DNA of 64,000 nt, taken from NCBI GenBank assembly GCA_964057225.1, contig OZ059896.1, positions 22,316,501-22,380,500 of the forward strand, read 5' to 3'. How positions within the stretch are numbered: position 1 is the first letter of the stretch; each line of letters starts with the position of its first letter. This DNA is from Auanema rhodensis (lineage: Eukaryota > Nematoda > Chromadorea > Rhabditida > Rhabditidae). Below are positions 41,418-55,200 of this stretch, piece by piece. The position numbers and the translations under genes were made by a program. Below the pieces are notes generated by a model that was not told where the DNA came from, did not search any database, and worked only from the letters and a program-made list of their open reading frames with translations.

Positions 41418-42470
41418 TTTTGGAAGCAATGTTGAGTGTACATGGAAACTCAACATACACTAATGCATCATTTTTCAAACGATCATAACTAATTTTTGTA
41501 TCAAGCGTTTCTCAATGTAGTATAGTGCATTCGATGCGGATTTTTAAGCTGCGTCGATCTGTGTTATCAGATTTGCGCTAGCCTAAAAATGCACCGAGAT
41601 ATCAACTGATATAAGTTCACACTTATATCCTCGATTTTCACCCTGAAGGAATAATTTTTTCGTTGAATAACATTGTCCATCGTCTTTGCCTTGAAAAAAG
41701 GAATCTAAAAACATCTACTTTTTGCTAAATTATTTTGAAATTTTTCGAAAAAATTTTTGTCAAAATGTTTTTGGAAGCAATGTTGAGTGTACATGGAAAC
41801 TCAACATACACTAATGCATCATTTTTCAAACGATCATAACTAATTTTTGTATTAAGCGTTTCTCAATGTAGTATAGTGCATTCGATGCGGATTTTTAAGC
41901 TGCGTCGATCTGTGTTATCAGATTTGCGCTAGCTTAAAAATGCACCGAGATATCAACTGATATAAGTTCACACATATATCCTCGATTTTCACCCTGAAGA
42001 ATTAATTTTTTCGTTGAATAACATTGTCCATCGTCTTTGCCTTGAAAACTGGAATCTAAAAACATCTACTTTTTGCTAAATTATTTTGAAATTTTTCCAA
42101 AAAATTTTTGTCAAAATGTTTTTGGAAGCAATGTTGAGTGTACATGGAAACTCAACATACACTAATGCATCATTTTTCAAACGATCATAACTAATTTTTG
42201 TATTAAGCGTTTCTCAATGTAGTATAGTGCATTCGATGCGGATTTTTAAGCTGCGTCGATCTGTGTTATCAGATTTGCGCTAGCTTAAAAATGCACCGAG
42301 ATATCAACTGATATAAGTTCACACTTATATCCTCGATTTTCACCCTGAAGAAATACTTTTTCCGTTGAATAACATTGTCCATCGTCTTTGCCTTGAAAAA
42401 AGGAATCTAAAAACATCTACTTTTTGCTAAATTATTTCGAAATTTTTCGAAAAAATTTTTGTCAAAATGT
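41418..42470. repeat. Collapsed copy of the p166C/p206A/p330C block (three monomers)
   Basis: m119 has p166C and p85C like m95, and m121 is p237C like m98. Between them is only one monomer (m120) instead of two. m118 has p231T as m94 does, so the flanks confirm that this is the same block. One 351-bp unit is missing. Confidence 0.85.
41769..42119. repeat. Chimeric monomer m120
   Basis: It has T at p79 like m96, but p330C (tttccaaaa) like m97. Both parents are p206A/p281C types, so the switch can only be placed between p79 and p330. With its flanks it is the expected reciprocal deletion product of an in-register unequal exchange between adjacent monomers. Confidence 0.85.
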
Positions 42471-44576
42471 TTTTGGAAGCAATGTTGAGTGTACATGGAA
42501 ACTCAACATACACTAATGCATCATTTTTCAAACGATCATAACTAATTTTTGTATCAAGCGTTTCTCAATGTAGTATAGTGCATTCGATGCGGATTTTTAA
42601 GCTGCGTCGATCTGTGTTATCAGATTTGCGCTAGCTTAAAAATGCACCGAGATATCAACTGATATAAGTTCGCACTTATATCCTCGATTTTCACCCTGAA
42701 GAATTAATTTTTTCGTTGAATAACATTGTCCATCGTCTTTGCCTTGAATAAAGGAATCTAAAAACATCTACTTTTTGCTAAATTATTTTGAAATTTTTCG
42801 AAAAAATTTTTGTCAAAATGTTTTTGGAAGCAATGTTGAGTGTACATGGAAACTCAACATACACTAATGCATCATTTTTCAAACGATCATAACTAATTTT
42901 TGTATCAAGCGTTTCTCAATGTAGTATAGTGCATTCGATGCGAATTTTTAAGCTGCGTCGATCTGTGTTATCAGATTTGCGCTAGCTTAAAAATGCACCG
43001 AGATATCAACTGATATAAGTTCACACTTATATCCTCGATTTTCACCCTGAAGAATTAATTTTTTCGTTGAATAACATTGTCCATCGTCTTTGCCTTGAAA
43101 ACTGGAATCTAAAAACATCTACTTTTTGCTAAATTATTTTGAATTTTTTCGAAAAAATTTTTGTCAAAATGTTTTTGGAAGCAATGTTGAGTGTACATGG
43201 AAACTCAACATACACTAATGCATCATTTTTCAAACGATCATAACTAATTTTTGTATCAAGCGTTTCTCAATGTAGTATAGTGCATTCGATGCGGATTTTT
43301 AAGCTGCGTCGATCTGTGTTATCAGATTTGCGCTAGCTTAAAAATGCACCGAGATATCAACTGATATAAGTTCACACTTATATCCTCGATTTTCACCCTG
43401 AATAATTAATTTTTTCGTTGAATAACATTGTCCATCGTCTTTGCCTTGAAAAATGGAATCTAAAAACATCTACTTTTTGCTAAATTATTCTGAAATTTTT
43501 CGAAAAAATTTTTGTCAAAATGTTTTTGGAAGCAATGTTGAGTGTACATGGAAACTCAACATACACTAATGCATCATTTTTCAAACGATCATAACTAATT
43601 TTTGTATCAAGCGTTTCTCAATGTAGTATAGTGCATTCGATGCGGATTTTTAAGCTGCGTCGATCTGTGTTATCAGATTTGCGCTAGCTTAAAAATGCAC
43701 CGAGATATCAACTGATATAAGTTCACACTTATATCCTCGATTTTCACCCTGAATAATTAATTTTTTCGTTGAATAACATTGTCCATCGTCTTTGCCTTGA
43801 AAAATGGAATCTAAAAACATCTACTTTTTGCTAAATTATTCTGAAATTTTTCGAAAAAATTTTTGTCAAAATGTTTTTGGAAGCAATGTTGAGTGTACAT
43901 GGAAACTCAACATACACTAATGCATCATTTTTCAAACGATCATAACTAATTTTTGTATCAAGCGTTTCTCAATGTAGTATAGTGCATTCGATGCGAATTT
44001 TTAAGCTGCGTCGATCTGTGTTATCAGATTTGCGCTAGCTTAAAAATGCACCGAGATATCAACTGATATAAGTTCACACTTATATCCTCGATTTTCACCC
44101 TGAAGAATTAATTTTTTCGTTGAATAACATTGTCCATCGTCTTTGCCTTGAATAAAGGAATCTAAAAACATCTACTTTTTGCTAAATTATTTTGAAATTT
44201 TTCGAAAAAATTTTTGTCAAAATGTTTTTGGAAGCAATGTTGAGTGTACATGGAAACTCAACATACACTAATGCATCATTTTTCAAACGATCATAACTAA
44301 TTTTTGTATCAAGCGTTTCTCAATGTAGTATAGTGCATTCGATGCGGATTTTTAAGCTGCGTCGATCTGTGTTATCAGATTTGCGCTAGCTTAAAAATGC
44401 ACCGAGATATCAACTGATATAAGTTCACACTTATATCCTCGATTTTCACCCTGAATAATTAATTTTTTCGTTGAATAACATTGTCCATCGTCTTTGCCTT
44501 GAAAAATGGAATCTAAAAACATCTACTTTTTGCTAAATTATTTTGAAATTTTTCGAAAAAATTTTTGTCAAAATGT

Positions 44577-45980
44577 TTTTGGAAGCAATGTTGAGTGTAC
44601 ATGGAAACTCAACATACACTAATGCATCATTTTTCAAACGATCATAACTAATTTTTGTATCAAGCGTTTCTCAATGTAGTATAGTGCATTCGATGCGAAT
44701 TTTTAAGCTGCGTCGATCTGTGTTATCAGATTTGCGCTAGCTTAAAAATGCACCGAGATATCAACTGATATAAGTTCACACTTATATCCTCGATTTTCAC
44801 CCTGAAGGAATAATTTTTTCGTTGAATAACATTGTCCATCGTCTTTGCCTTGAAAAAAGGAATCTAAAAACATCTACTTTTTGCTAAATTATTTTGAAAT
44901 TTTTCGAAAAAATTTTTGTCAAAATGTTTTTGGAAGCAATGTTGAGTGTACATGGAAACTCAACATACACTAATGCATCATTTTTCAAACGATTATAACT
45001 AATTTTTGTATTAAGCGTTTCTCAATGTAGTATAGTGCATTCGATGCGGATTTTTAAGCTGCGTCGATCTGTGTTATCAGATTTGCGCTAGCTTAAAAAT
45101 GCACCGAGATATCAACTGATATAAGTTCACACATATATCCTCGATTTTCACCCTGAAGAATTAATTTTTTCGTTGAATAACATTGTCCATCGTCTTTGCC
45201 TTGAAAACTGGAATCTAAAAACATCTACTTTTTGCTAAATTATTTTGAAATTTTTCGAAAAAATTTTTGTCAAAATGTTTTTGGAAGCAATGTTGAGTGT
45301 ACATGGAAACTCAACATACACTAATGCATCATTTTTCAAACGATCATAACTAATTTCTGTATTAAGCGTTTCTCAATGTAGTATAGTGCATTCGATGCGG
45401 ATTTTTAAGCTGCGTCGATCTGTGTTATCAGATTTGCGCTAGCTTAAAAATGCACCGAGATATCAACTGATATAAGTTCACACATATATCCTCGATTTTC
45501 ACCCTGAAGAATTAATTTTTTCGTTGAATAACATTGTCCATCGTCTTTGCCTTGAAAACTGGAATCTAAAAACATCTACTTTTTGCTAAATTATTTTGAA
45601 ATTTTTCCAAAAAATTTTTGTCAAAATGTTTTTGGAAGCAATGTTGAGTGTACATGGAAACTCAACATACACTAATGCATCATTTTTCAAACGATCATAA
45701 CTAATTTTTGTATTAAGCGTTTCTCAATGTAGTATAGTGCATTCGATGCGGATTTTTAAGCTGCGTCGATCTGTGTTATCAGATTTGCGCTAGCTTAAAA
45801 ATGCACCGAGATATCAACTGATATAAGTTCACACTTATATCCTCGATTTTCACCCTGAAGAAATACTTTTTCCGTTGAATAACATTGTCCATCGTCTTTG
45901 CCTTGAAAAAAGGAATCTAAAAACATCTACTTTTTGCTAAATTATTTCGAAATTTTTCGAAAAAATTTTTGTCAAAATGT
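44577..45980. repeat. Four-monomer block, copy 4 (m128-m131)
   Basis: m129 (p206A), m130 (p206A with p79C and p330C) and m131 (p237C) repeat the block of m96-m98. The first member (m128) has p85C and p122A rather than p166C, although it shares ggaataat. m129 has a private change, gattataact. m130-m133 match m120-m123 (p330C; p237C; p85C+p279T; p122A+p281C+p323T) at an offset of exactly ten monomers. Confidence 0.82.
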
Positions 45981-47384
45981 TTTTGGAAGCAATGTTGAGT
46001 GTACATGGAAACTCAACATACACTAATGCATCATTTTTCAAACGATCATAACTAATTTTTGTATCAAGCGTTTCTCAATGTAGTATAGTGCATTCGATGC
46101 GGATTTTTAAGCTGCGTCGATCTGTGTTATCAGATTTGCGCTAGCTTAAAAATGCACCGAGATATCAACTGATATAAGTTCACACTTATATCCTCGATTT
46201 TCACCCTGAAGAATTAATTTTTTCGTTGAATAACATTGTCCATCGTCTTTGCCTTGAATAAAGGAATCTAAAAACATCTACTTTTTGCTAAATTATTTTG
46301 AAATTTTTCGAAAAAATTTTTGTCAAAATGTTTTTGGAAGCAATGTTGAGTGTACATGGAAACTCAACATACACTAATGCATCATTTTTCAAACGATCAT
46401 AACTAATTTTTGTATCAAGCGTTTCTCAATGTAGTATAGTGCATTCGATGCGAATTTTTAAGCTGCGTCGATCTGTGTTATCAGATTTGCGCTAGCTTAA
46501 AAATGCACCGAGATATCAACTGATATAAGTTCACACTTATATCCTCGATTTTCACCCTGAAGAATTAATTTTTTCGTTGAATAACATTGTCCATCGTCTT
46601 TGCCTTGAAAACTGGAATCTAAAAACATCTACTTTTTGCTAAATTATTTTGAATTTTTTCGAAAAAATTTTTGTCAAAATGTTTTTGGAAGCAATGTTGA
46701 GTGTACATGGAAACTCAACATACACTAATGCATCATTTTTCAAACGATCATAACTAATTTTTGTATCAAGCGTTTCTCAATGTAGTATAGTGCATTCGAT
46801 GCGGATTTTTAAGCTGCGTCGATCTGTGTTATCAGATTTGCGCTAGCTTAAAAATGCACCGAGATATCAACTGATATAAGTTCACACTTATATCCTCGAT
46901 TTTCACCCTGAAGAATTAATTTTTTCGTTGAATAACATTGTCCATCGTCTTTGCCTTGAATAAAGGAATCTAAAAACATCTACTTTTTGCTAAATTATTT
47001 TGAAATTTTTCGAAAAAATTTTTGTCAAAATGTTTTTGGAAGCAATGTTGAGTGTACATGGAAACTCAACATACACTAATGCATCATTTTTCAAACGATC
47101 ATAACTAATTTTTGTATCAAGCGTTTCTCAATGTAGTATAGTGCATTCGATGCGAATTTTTAAGCTGCGTCGATCTGTGTTATCAGATTTGCGCTAGCTT
47201 AAAAATGCACCGAGATATCAACTGATATAAGTTCACACTTATATCCTCGATTTTCACCCTGAAGAATTAATTTTTTCGTTGAATAACATTGTCCATCGTC
47301 TTTGCCTTGAAAACTGGAATCTAAAAACATCTACTTTTTGCTAAATTATTTTGAATTTTTTCGAAAAAATTTTTGTCAAAATGT

Positions 47385-47734
47385 TTTTGGAAGCAATGTT
47401 GAGTGTACATGGAAACTCAACATACACTAATGCATCATTTTTCAAACGATCATAACTAGTTTTTGTATCAAGCGTTTCTCAATGTAGTATAGTGCATTCG
47501 ATGCGGATTTTTAAGCTGCGTCGATCTGTGTTATCAGATTTGCGCTAGCTTAAAAATGCACCGAGATATCAACTGATATAAGTTCACACTTATATCCTCG
47601 ATTTTCACCCTGAAGAATTAATTTTTTCGTTGAATAACATTGTCCATCGTCTTTGCCTTGGATAAAGGGATCTAAAAACATCTACTTTTGCTAAATTATT
47701 TTGAAATTTTTCGAAAAAATTTTTGTCAAAATGT
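47385..47734. repeat. Monomer m136, 350 bp, T-run deletion
   Basis: T4 at 47686-47689 replaces T5. Additional markers are p75G and ttggataaaggga at p274-286. It is one of three related deletion copies. Confidence 0.94.
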
Positions 47735-49138
47735 TTTTGGAAGCAATGTTGAGTGTACATGGAAACTCAACATACACTAATGCATCATTTTTCAAACGAT
47801 CATAACTAATTTTTGTATCAAGCGTTTCTCAATGTAGTATAGTGCATTCGATGCGGATTTTTAAGCTGCGTCGATCTCTGTTATCAGATTTGCGCTAGCT
47901 TAAAAATGCACCGAGATATCAACTGATATAAGTTCACACTTATATCCTCGATTTTCACCCTGAAGGAATAATTTTTTCGTTGAATAACATTGTCCATCGT
48001 CTTTGCCTTGAAAAAAGGAATCTAAAAACATCTACTTTTTGCTAAATTATTTTGAAATTTTTCGAAAAAATTTTTGTCAAAATGTTTTTGGAAGCAATGT
48101 TGAGTGTACATGGAAACTCAACATACACTAATGCATCATTTTTCAAACGATCATAACTAATTTTTGTATCAAGCGTTTCTCAATGTAGTATAGTGCATTC
48201 GATGCGGATTTTTAAGCTGCGTCGATCTGTGTTATCAGATTTGCGCTAGCTTAAAAATGCACCGAGATATCAACTGATATAAGTTCACACTTATATCCTC
48301 GATTTTCACCCTGAAGAATTAATTTTTTCGTTGAATAACATTGTCCATCGTCTTTGCCTTGAATAAAGGAATCTAAAAACATCTACTTTTTGCTAAATTA
48401 TTTTGAAATTTTTCGAAAAAATTTTTGTCAAAATGTTTTTGGAAGCAATGTTGAGTGTACATGGAAACTCAACATACACTAATGCATCATTTTTCAAACG
48501 ATCATAACTAATTTTTGTATCAAGCGTTTCTCAATGTAGTATAGTGCATTCGATGCGGATTTTTAAGCTGCGTCGATCTGTGTTATCAGATTTGCGCTAG
48601 CTTAAAAATGCACCGAGATATCAACTGATATAAGTTCACACTTATATCCTCGATTTTCACCCTGAAGAATTAATTTTTTCGTTGAATAACATTGTCCATC
48701 GTCTTTGCCTTGAATAAAGGAATCTAAAAACATCTACTTTTTGCTAAATTATTTTGAAATTTTTCGAAAAAATTTTTGTCAAAATGTTTTTGGAAGCAAT
48801 GTTGAGTGTACATGGAAACTCAACATACACTAATGCATCATTTTTCAAACGATCATAACTAATTTTTGTATTAAGCGTTTTTCAATGTAGTATAGTGCAT
48901 TCGATGCGGATTTTTAAGCTGCGTCGATCTGTGTTATCAGATTTGCGCTAGCTTAAAAATGCACCAAGATATCAACTGATATAAGTTCACACTTATATCC
49001 TCGATTTTCACCCTAAAGAATTAATTTTTTCGTTGAATAACATTGTCCATCGTCTTTGCCTTGAATAAAGGAATCTAAAAACATCTACTTTTTGCTAAAT
49101 TATTTCGAAATTTTTCGAAAAAATTTTTGTCAAAATGT

Positions 49139-49488
49139 TTTTGGAAGCAATGTTGAGTGTACATGGAAACTCAACATACACTAATGCATCATTTTTCAAA
49201 CGATCATAACTAATTTTTGTATCAAGCGTTTCCCAATGTAGTATAGTGCATTCGATGCGGATTTTTAAGCTGCGTCGATCTGTGTTATCAGATTTGCGCT
49301 AGCTTAAAAATGCACCGAGATATCAACTGATATAAGTTCACACTTATATCCTCGATTTTCACCCTGAAGAATTAATTTTTTCGTTGAATAACATTGTCCA
49401 TCGTCTTTGCCTTGAATAAAGGGATCTAAAAACATCTACTTTTGCTAAATTATTTTGAAATTTTTCGAAAAAATTTTTGTCAAAATGT
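49139..49488. repeat. Monomer m141, 350 bp, T-run deletion
   Basis: T4 at 49440-49443. It shares p285G with m136 and m146 but has A at p75 and a private tttcccaatg at p91-100. Confidence 0.94.
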
Positions 49489-50541
49489 TTTTGGAAGCAA
49501 TGTTGAGTGTACATGGAAACTCAACATACACTAATGCATCATTTTTCAAACGATCATAACTAATTTTTGTATCAAGCGTTTCTCAATGTAGTATAGTGCA
49601 TTCGATGCGGATTTTTAAGCTGCGTCGATCTCTGTTATCAGATTTGCGCTAGCTTAAAAATGCACCGAGATATCAACTGATATAAGTTCACACTTATATC
49701 CTCGATTTTCACCCTGAAGAATTAATTTTTTCGTTGAATAACATTGTCCATCGTCTTTGCCTTGAATAAAAGAATCTAAAAACATCTACTTTTTGCTAAA
49801 TTATTTTGAAATTTTTCGAAAAAATTTTTGTCAAAATGTTTTTGGAAGCAATGTTGAGTGTACATGGAAACTCAACATACACTAATGCATCATTTTTCAA
49901 ACGATCATAACTAATTTTTGTATCAAGCGTTTCTCAATGTAGTATAGTGCATTCGATGCGAATTTTTAAGCTGCGTCGATCTGTGTTATCAGATTTGCGC
50001 TAGCTTAAAAATGCACCGAGATATCAACTGATATAAGTTCACACTTATATCCTCGATTTTCACCCTGAAGAATTAATTTTTTCGTTGAATAACATTGTCC
50101 ATCGTCTTTGCCTTGAAAACTGGAATCTAAAAACATCTACTTTTTGCTAAATTATTTTGAATTTTTTCGAAAAAATTTTTGTCAAAATGTTTTTGGAAGC
50201 AATGTTGAGTGTACATGGAAACTCAACATACACTAATGCATCATTTTTCAAACGATCATAACTAATTTTTGTATCAAGCGTTTCTCAATGTAGTATAGTG
50301 CATTCGATGCGGATTTTTAAGCTGCGTCGATCTGTGTTATCAGATTTGCGCTAGCTTAAAAATGCACCGAGATATCAACTGATATAAGTTCACACTTATA
50401 TCCTCGATTTTCACCCTGAAGAATTAATTTTTTCGTTGAATAACATTGTCCATCGTCTTTGCCTTGAATAAAGGAATCTAAAAACATCTACTTTTTGCTA
50501 AATTATTTTGAAATTTTTCGAAAAAATTTTTGTCAAAATGT

Positions 50542-50892
50542 TTTTGGAAGCAATGTTGAGTGTACATGGAAACTCAACATACACTAATGCATCATTTTTC
50601 AAACGATCATAACTAATTTTTGTATCAAGCGTTTCTCAATGTAGTATAGTGCATTCGATGCGAATTTTTAAGCTGCGTCGATCTGTGTTATCAGATTTGC
50701 GCTAGCTTAAAAATGCACCGAGATATCAACTGATATAAGTTCACACTTATATCCTCGATTTTCACCCTGAAGAATTAATTTTTTCGTTGAATAACATTGT
50801 CCATCGTCTTTGCCTTGAAAAAAGGAATCTAAAAACATCTACTTTTTGCTAAATTATTTTGAAATTTTTCGAAAAAATTTTTGTCAAAATGT
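50542..50892. repeat. Chimeric monomer m145
   Basis: It has p85C and p122A, which in the matching earlier copy m135 go with gaaaactgg and p323T. Here the right part instead has gaaaaaagg and normal p323A. m143-m149 otherwise parallel m133-m139 at a ten-monomer offset. m145 therefore shows replacement of the right third of one monomer after the ten-monomer duplication. Confidence 0.78.
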
Positions 50893-51242
50893 TTTTGGAA
50901 GCAATGTTGAGTGTACATGGAAACTCAACATACACTAATGCATCATTTTTCAAACGATCATAACTAGTTTTTGTATCAAGCGTTTCTCAATGTAGTATAG
51001 TGCATTCGATGCGGATTTTTAAGCTGCGTCGATCTGTGTTATCAGATTTGCGCTAGCTTAAAAATGCACCGAGATATCAACTGATATAAGTTCACACTTA
51101 TATCCTCGATTTTCACCCTGAAGAATTAATTTTTTCGTTGAATAACATTGTCCATCGTCTTTGCCTTGAATAAAGGGATCTAAAAACATCTACTTTTGCT
51201 AAATTATTTTGAAATTTTTCGAAAAAATTTTTGTCAAAATGT
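50893..51242. repeat. Monomer m146, 350 bp, T-run deletion
   Basis: T4 at 51194-51197 with p75G and p285G. It corresponds to m136 at an offset of 3508 bp (ten monomers minus two deleted bases). Confidence 0.94.
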
Positions 51243-52295
51243 TTTTGGAAGCAATGTTGAGTGTACATGGAAACTCAACATACACTAATGCATCATTTTT
51301 CAAACGATCATAACTAATTTTTGTATCAAGCGTTTCTCAATGTAGTATAGTGCATTCGATGCGGATTTTTAAGCTGCGTCGATCTCTGTTATCAGATTTG
51401 CGCTAGCTTAAAAATGCACCGAGATATCAACTGATATAAGTTCACACTTATATCCTCGATTTTCACCCTGAAGGAATAATTTTTTCGTTGAATAACATTG
51501 TCCATCGTCTTTGCCTTGAAAAAAGGAATCTAAAAACATCTACTTTTTGCTAAATTATTTTGAAATTTTTCGAAAAAATTTTTGTCAAAATGTTTTTGGA
51601 AGCAATGTTGAGTGTACATGGAAACTCAACATACACTAATGCATCATTTTTCAAACGATCATAACTAATTTTTGTATCAAGCGTTTCTCAATGTAGTATA
51701 GTGCATTCGATGCGGATTTTTAAGCTGCGTCGATCTGTGTTATCAGATTTGCGCTAGCTTAAAAATGCACCGAGATATCAACTGATATAAGTTCACACTT
51801 ATATCCTCGATTTTCACCCTGAAGAATTAATTTTTTCGTTGAATAACATTGTCCATCGTCTTTGCCTTGAATAAAGGAATTTAAAAACATCTACTTTTTG
51901 CTAAATTATTTTGAAATTTTTCGAAAAAATTTTTGTCAAAATGTTTTTGGAAGCAATGTTGAGTGTACATGGAAACTCAACATACACTAATGCATCATTT
52001 TTCAAACGATCATAACTAATTTTTGTATCAAGCGTTTCTCAATGTAGTATAGTGCATTCGATGCGGATTTTTAAGCTGCGTCGATCTGTGTTATCAGATT
52101 TGCGCTAGCTTAAAAATGCACCGAGATATCAACTGATATAAGTTCACACTTATATCCTCGATTTTCACCCTGAAGAATTAATTTTTTCGTTGAATAACAT
52201 TGTCCATCGTCTTTGCCTTGAATAAAGGAATCTAAAAACATCTACTTTTTGCTAAATTATTTTGAAATTTTTCGAAAAAATTTTTGTCAAAATGT

Positions 52296-55200
52296 TTTTG
52301 GAAGCAATGTTGAGTGTACATGGAAACTCAACATACACTAATGCATCATTTTTCAAACGATCATAACTAATTTTTGTATTAAGCGTTTCTCAATGTAGTA
52401 TAGTGCATTCGATGCGGATTTTTAAGCTGCGTCGATCTGTGTTATCAGATTTGCGCTAGCTTAAAAATGCACCGAGATATCAACTGATATAAGTTCACAC
52501 TTATATCCTCGATTTTCACCCTGAAGAAATACTTTTTCCGTTGAATAACATTGTCCATCGTCTTTGCCTTGAAAAAAGGAATCTAAAAACATCTACTTTT
52601 TGCTAAATTATTTCGAAATTTTTCGAAAAAATTTTTGTCAAAATGTTTTTGGAAGCAATGTTGAGTGTACATGGAAACTCAACATACACTAATGCATCAT
52701 TTTTCAAACGATCATAACTAATTTTTGTATCAAGCGTTTCTCAATGTAGTATAGTGCATTCGATGCCGATTTTTAAGCTGCGTCGATCTGTGTTATCAGA
52801 TTTGCGCTAGCTTAAAAATGCACCGAGATATCAACTGATATAAGTTCACACTTATATCCTCGATTTTCACCCTGAAGAATTAATTTTTTCGTTGAATAAC
52901 ATTGTCCATCGTCTTTGCCTTGAATAAAGGAATCTAAAAACATCTACTTTTTGCTAAATTATTTTGAAATTTTTCGAAAAAATTTTTGTCAAAATGTTTT
53001 TGGAAGCAATGTTGAGTGTACATGGAAACTCAACATACACTAATGCATCATTTTTCAAACGATCATAACTAATTTTTGTATCAAGCGTTTCTCAATGTAG
53101 TATAGTGCATTCGATGCGGATTTTTAAGCTGCGTCGATCTGTGTTATCAGATTTGCGCTAGCTTAAAAATGCACCGAGATATCAACTGATATAAGTTCAC
53201 ACTTATATCCTCGATTTTCACCCTGAAGAATTAATTTTTTCGTTGAATAACATTGTCCATCGTCTTTGCCTTGAAAACTGGAATCTAAAAACATCTACTT
53301 TTTGCTAAATTATTTTGAAATTTTTCGAAAAAATTTTTGTCAAAATGTTTTTGGAAGCAATGTTGAGTGTACATGGAAACTCAACATACACTAATGCATC
53401 ATTTTTCAAACGATCATAACTAATTTTTGTATTAAGCGTTTCTCAATGTAGTATAGTGCATTCGATGCGGATTTTTAAGCTGCGTCGATCTCTGTTATCA
53501 GATTTGCGCTAGCTTAAAAATGCACCGAGATATCAACTGATATAAGTTCACACTTATATCCTCGATTTTCACCCTGAAGGAATAATTTTTTCGTTGAATA
53601 ACATTGTCCATCGTCTTTGCCTTGAAAAAAGGAATCTAAAAACATCTACTTTTTGCTAAATTATTTTGAAATTTTTCGAAAAAATTTTTGTCAAAATGTT
53701 TTTGGAAGCAATGTTGAGTGTACATGGAAACTCAACATACACTAATGCATCATTTTTCAAACGATCATAACTAATTTTTGTATCAAGCGTTTCTCAATGT
53801 AGTATAGTGCATTCGATGCGGATTTTTAAGCTGCGTCGATCTGTGTTATCAGATTTGCGCTAGCTTAAAAATGCACCGAGATATCAACTGATATAAGTTC
53901 ACACTTATATCCTCGATTTTCACCCTGAAGAATTAATTTTTTCGTTGAATAACATTGTCCATCGTCTTTGCCTTGAATAAAGGAATCTAAAAACATCTAC
54001 TTTTTGCTAAATTATTTTGAAATTTTTCGAAAAAATTTTTGTCAAAATGTTTTTGGAAGCAATGTTGAGTGTACATGGAAACTCAACATACACTAATGCA
54101 TCATTTTTCAAACGATCATAACTAATTTTTGTATTAAGCGTTTCTCAATGTAGTATAGTGCATTCGATGCGGATTTTTAAGCTGCGTCGATCTGTGTTAT
54201 CAGATTTGCGCTAGCTTAAAAATGCACCGAGATATCAACTGATATAAGTTCACACTTATATCCTCGATTTTCACCCTGAAGAAATACTTTTTCCGTTGAA
54301 TAACATTGTCCATCGTCTTTGCCTTGAAAAAAGGAATCTAAAAACATCTACTTTTTGCTAAATTATTTCGAAATTTTTCGAAAAAATTTTTGTCAAAATG
54401 TTTTTGGAAGCAATGTTGAGTGTACATGGAAACTCAACATACACTAATGCATCATTTTTCAAACGATCATAACTAATTTTTGTATCAAGCGTTTCTCAAT
54501 GTAGTATAGTGCATTCGATGCCGATTTTTAAGCTGCGTCGATCTGTGTTATCAGATTTGCGCTAGCTTAAAAATGCACCGAGATATCAACTGATATAAGT
54601 TCACACTTATATCCTCGATTTTCACCCTGAAGAATTAATTTTTTCGTTGAATAACATTGTCCATCGTCTTTGCCTTGAATAAAGGAATCTAAAAACATCT
54701 ACTTTTTGCTAAATTATTTTGAAATTTTTCGAAAAAATTTTTGTCAAAATGTTTTTGGAAGCAATGTTGAGTGTACATGGAAACTCAACATACACTAATG
54801 CATCATTTTTCAAACGATCATAACTAATTTTTGTATCAAGCGTTTCTCAATGTAGTATAGTGCATTCGATGCGGATTTTTAAGCTGCGTCGATCTGTGTT
54901 ATCAGATTTGCGCTAGCTTAAAAATGCACCGAGATATCAACTGATATAAGTTCACACTTATATCCTCGATTTTCACCCTGAAGAATTAATTTTTTCGTTG
55001 AATAACATTGTCCATCGTCTTTGCCTTGAAAACTGGAATCTAAAAACATCTACTTTTTGCTAAATTATTTTGAAATTTTTCGAAAAAATTTTTGTCAAAA
55101 TGTTTTTGGAAGCAATGTTGAGTGTACATGGAAACTCAACATACACTAATGCATCATTTTTCAAACGATCATAACTAATTTTTGTATTAAGCGTTTCTCA

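Larger units (their letters stand above)
47385..52646. repeat. Five-monomer (1754-bp) higher-order repeats tagged by a T-run deletion
   Basis: Three monomers (m136, m141, m146) have T4 instead of T5 at p302-306 (T-runs at 47686, 49440 and 51194), together with p285G (gggatc) and p85C. The spacing is 1754 bp each time, which is five monomers minus the deleted base. Each is followed by a ctc monomer (m137, m142, m147). m136 and m146 also share p75G (ctagttttt) and the next three monomer types, so they are more closely related to each other than to m141. Confidence 0.9.
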
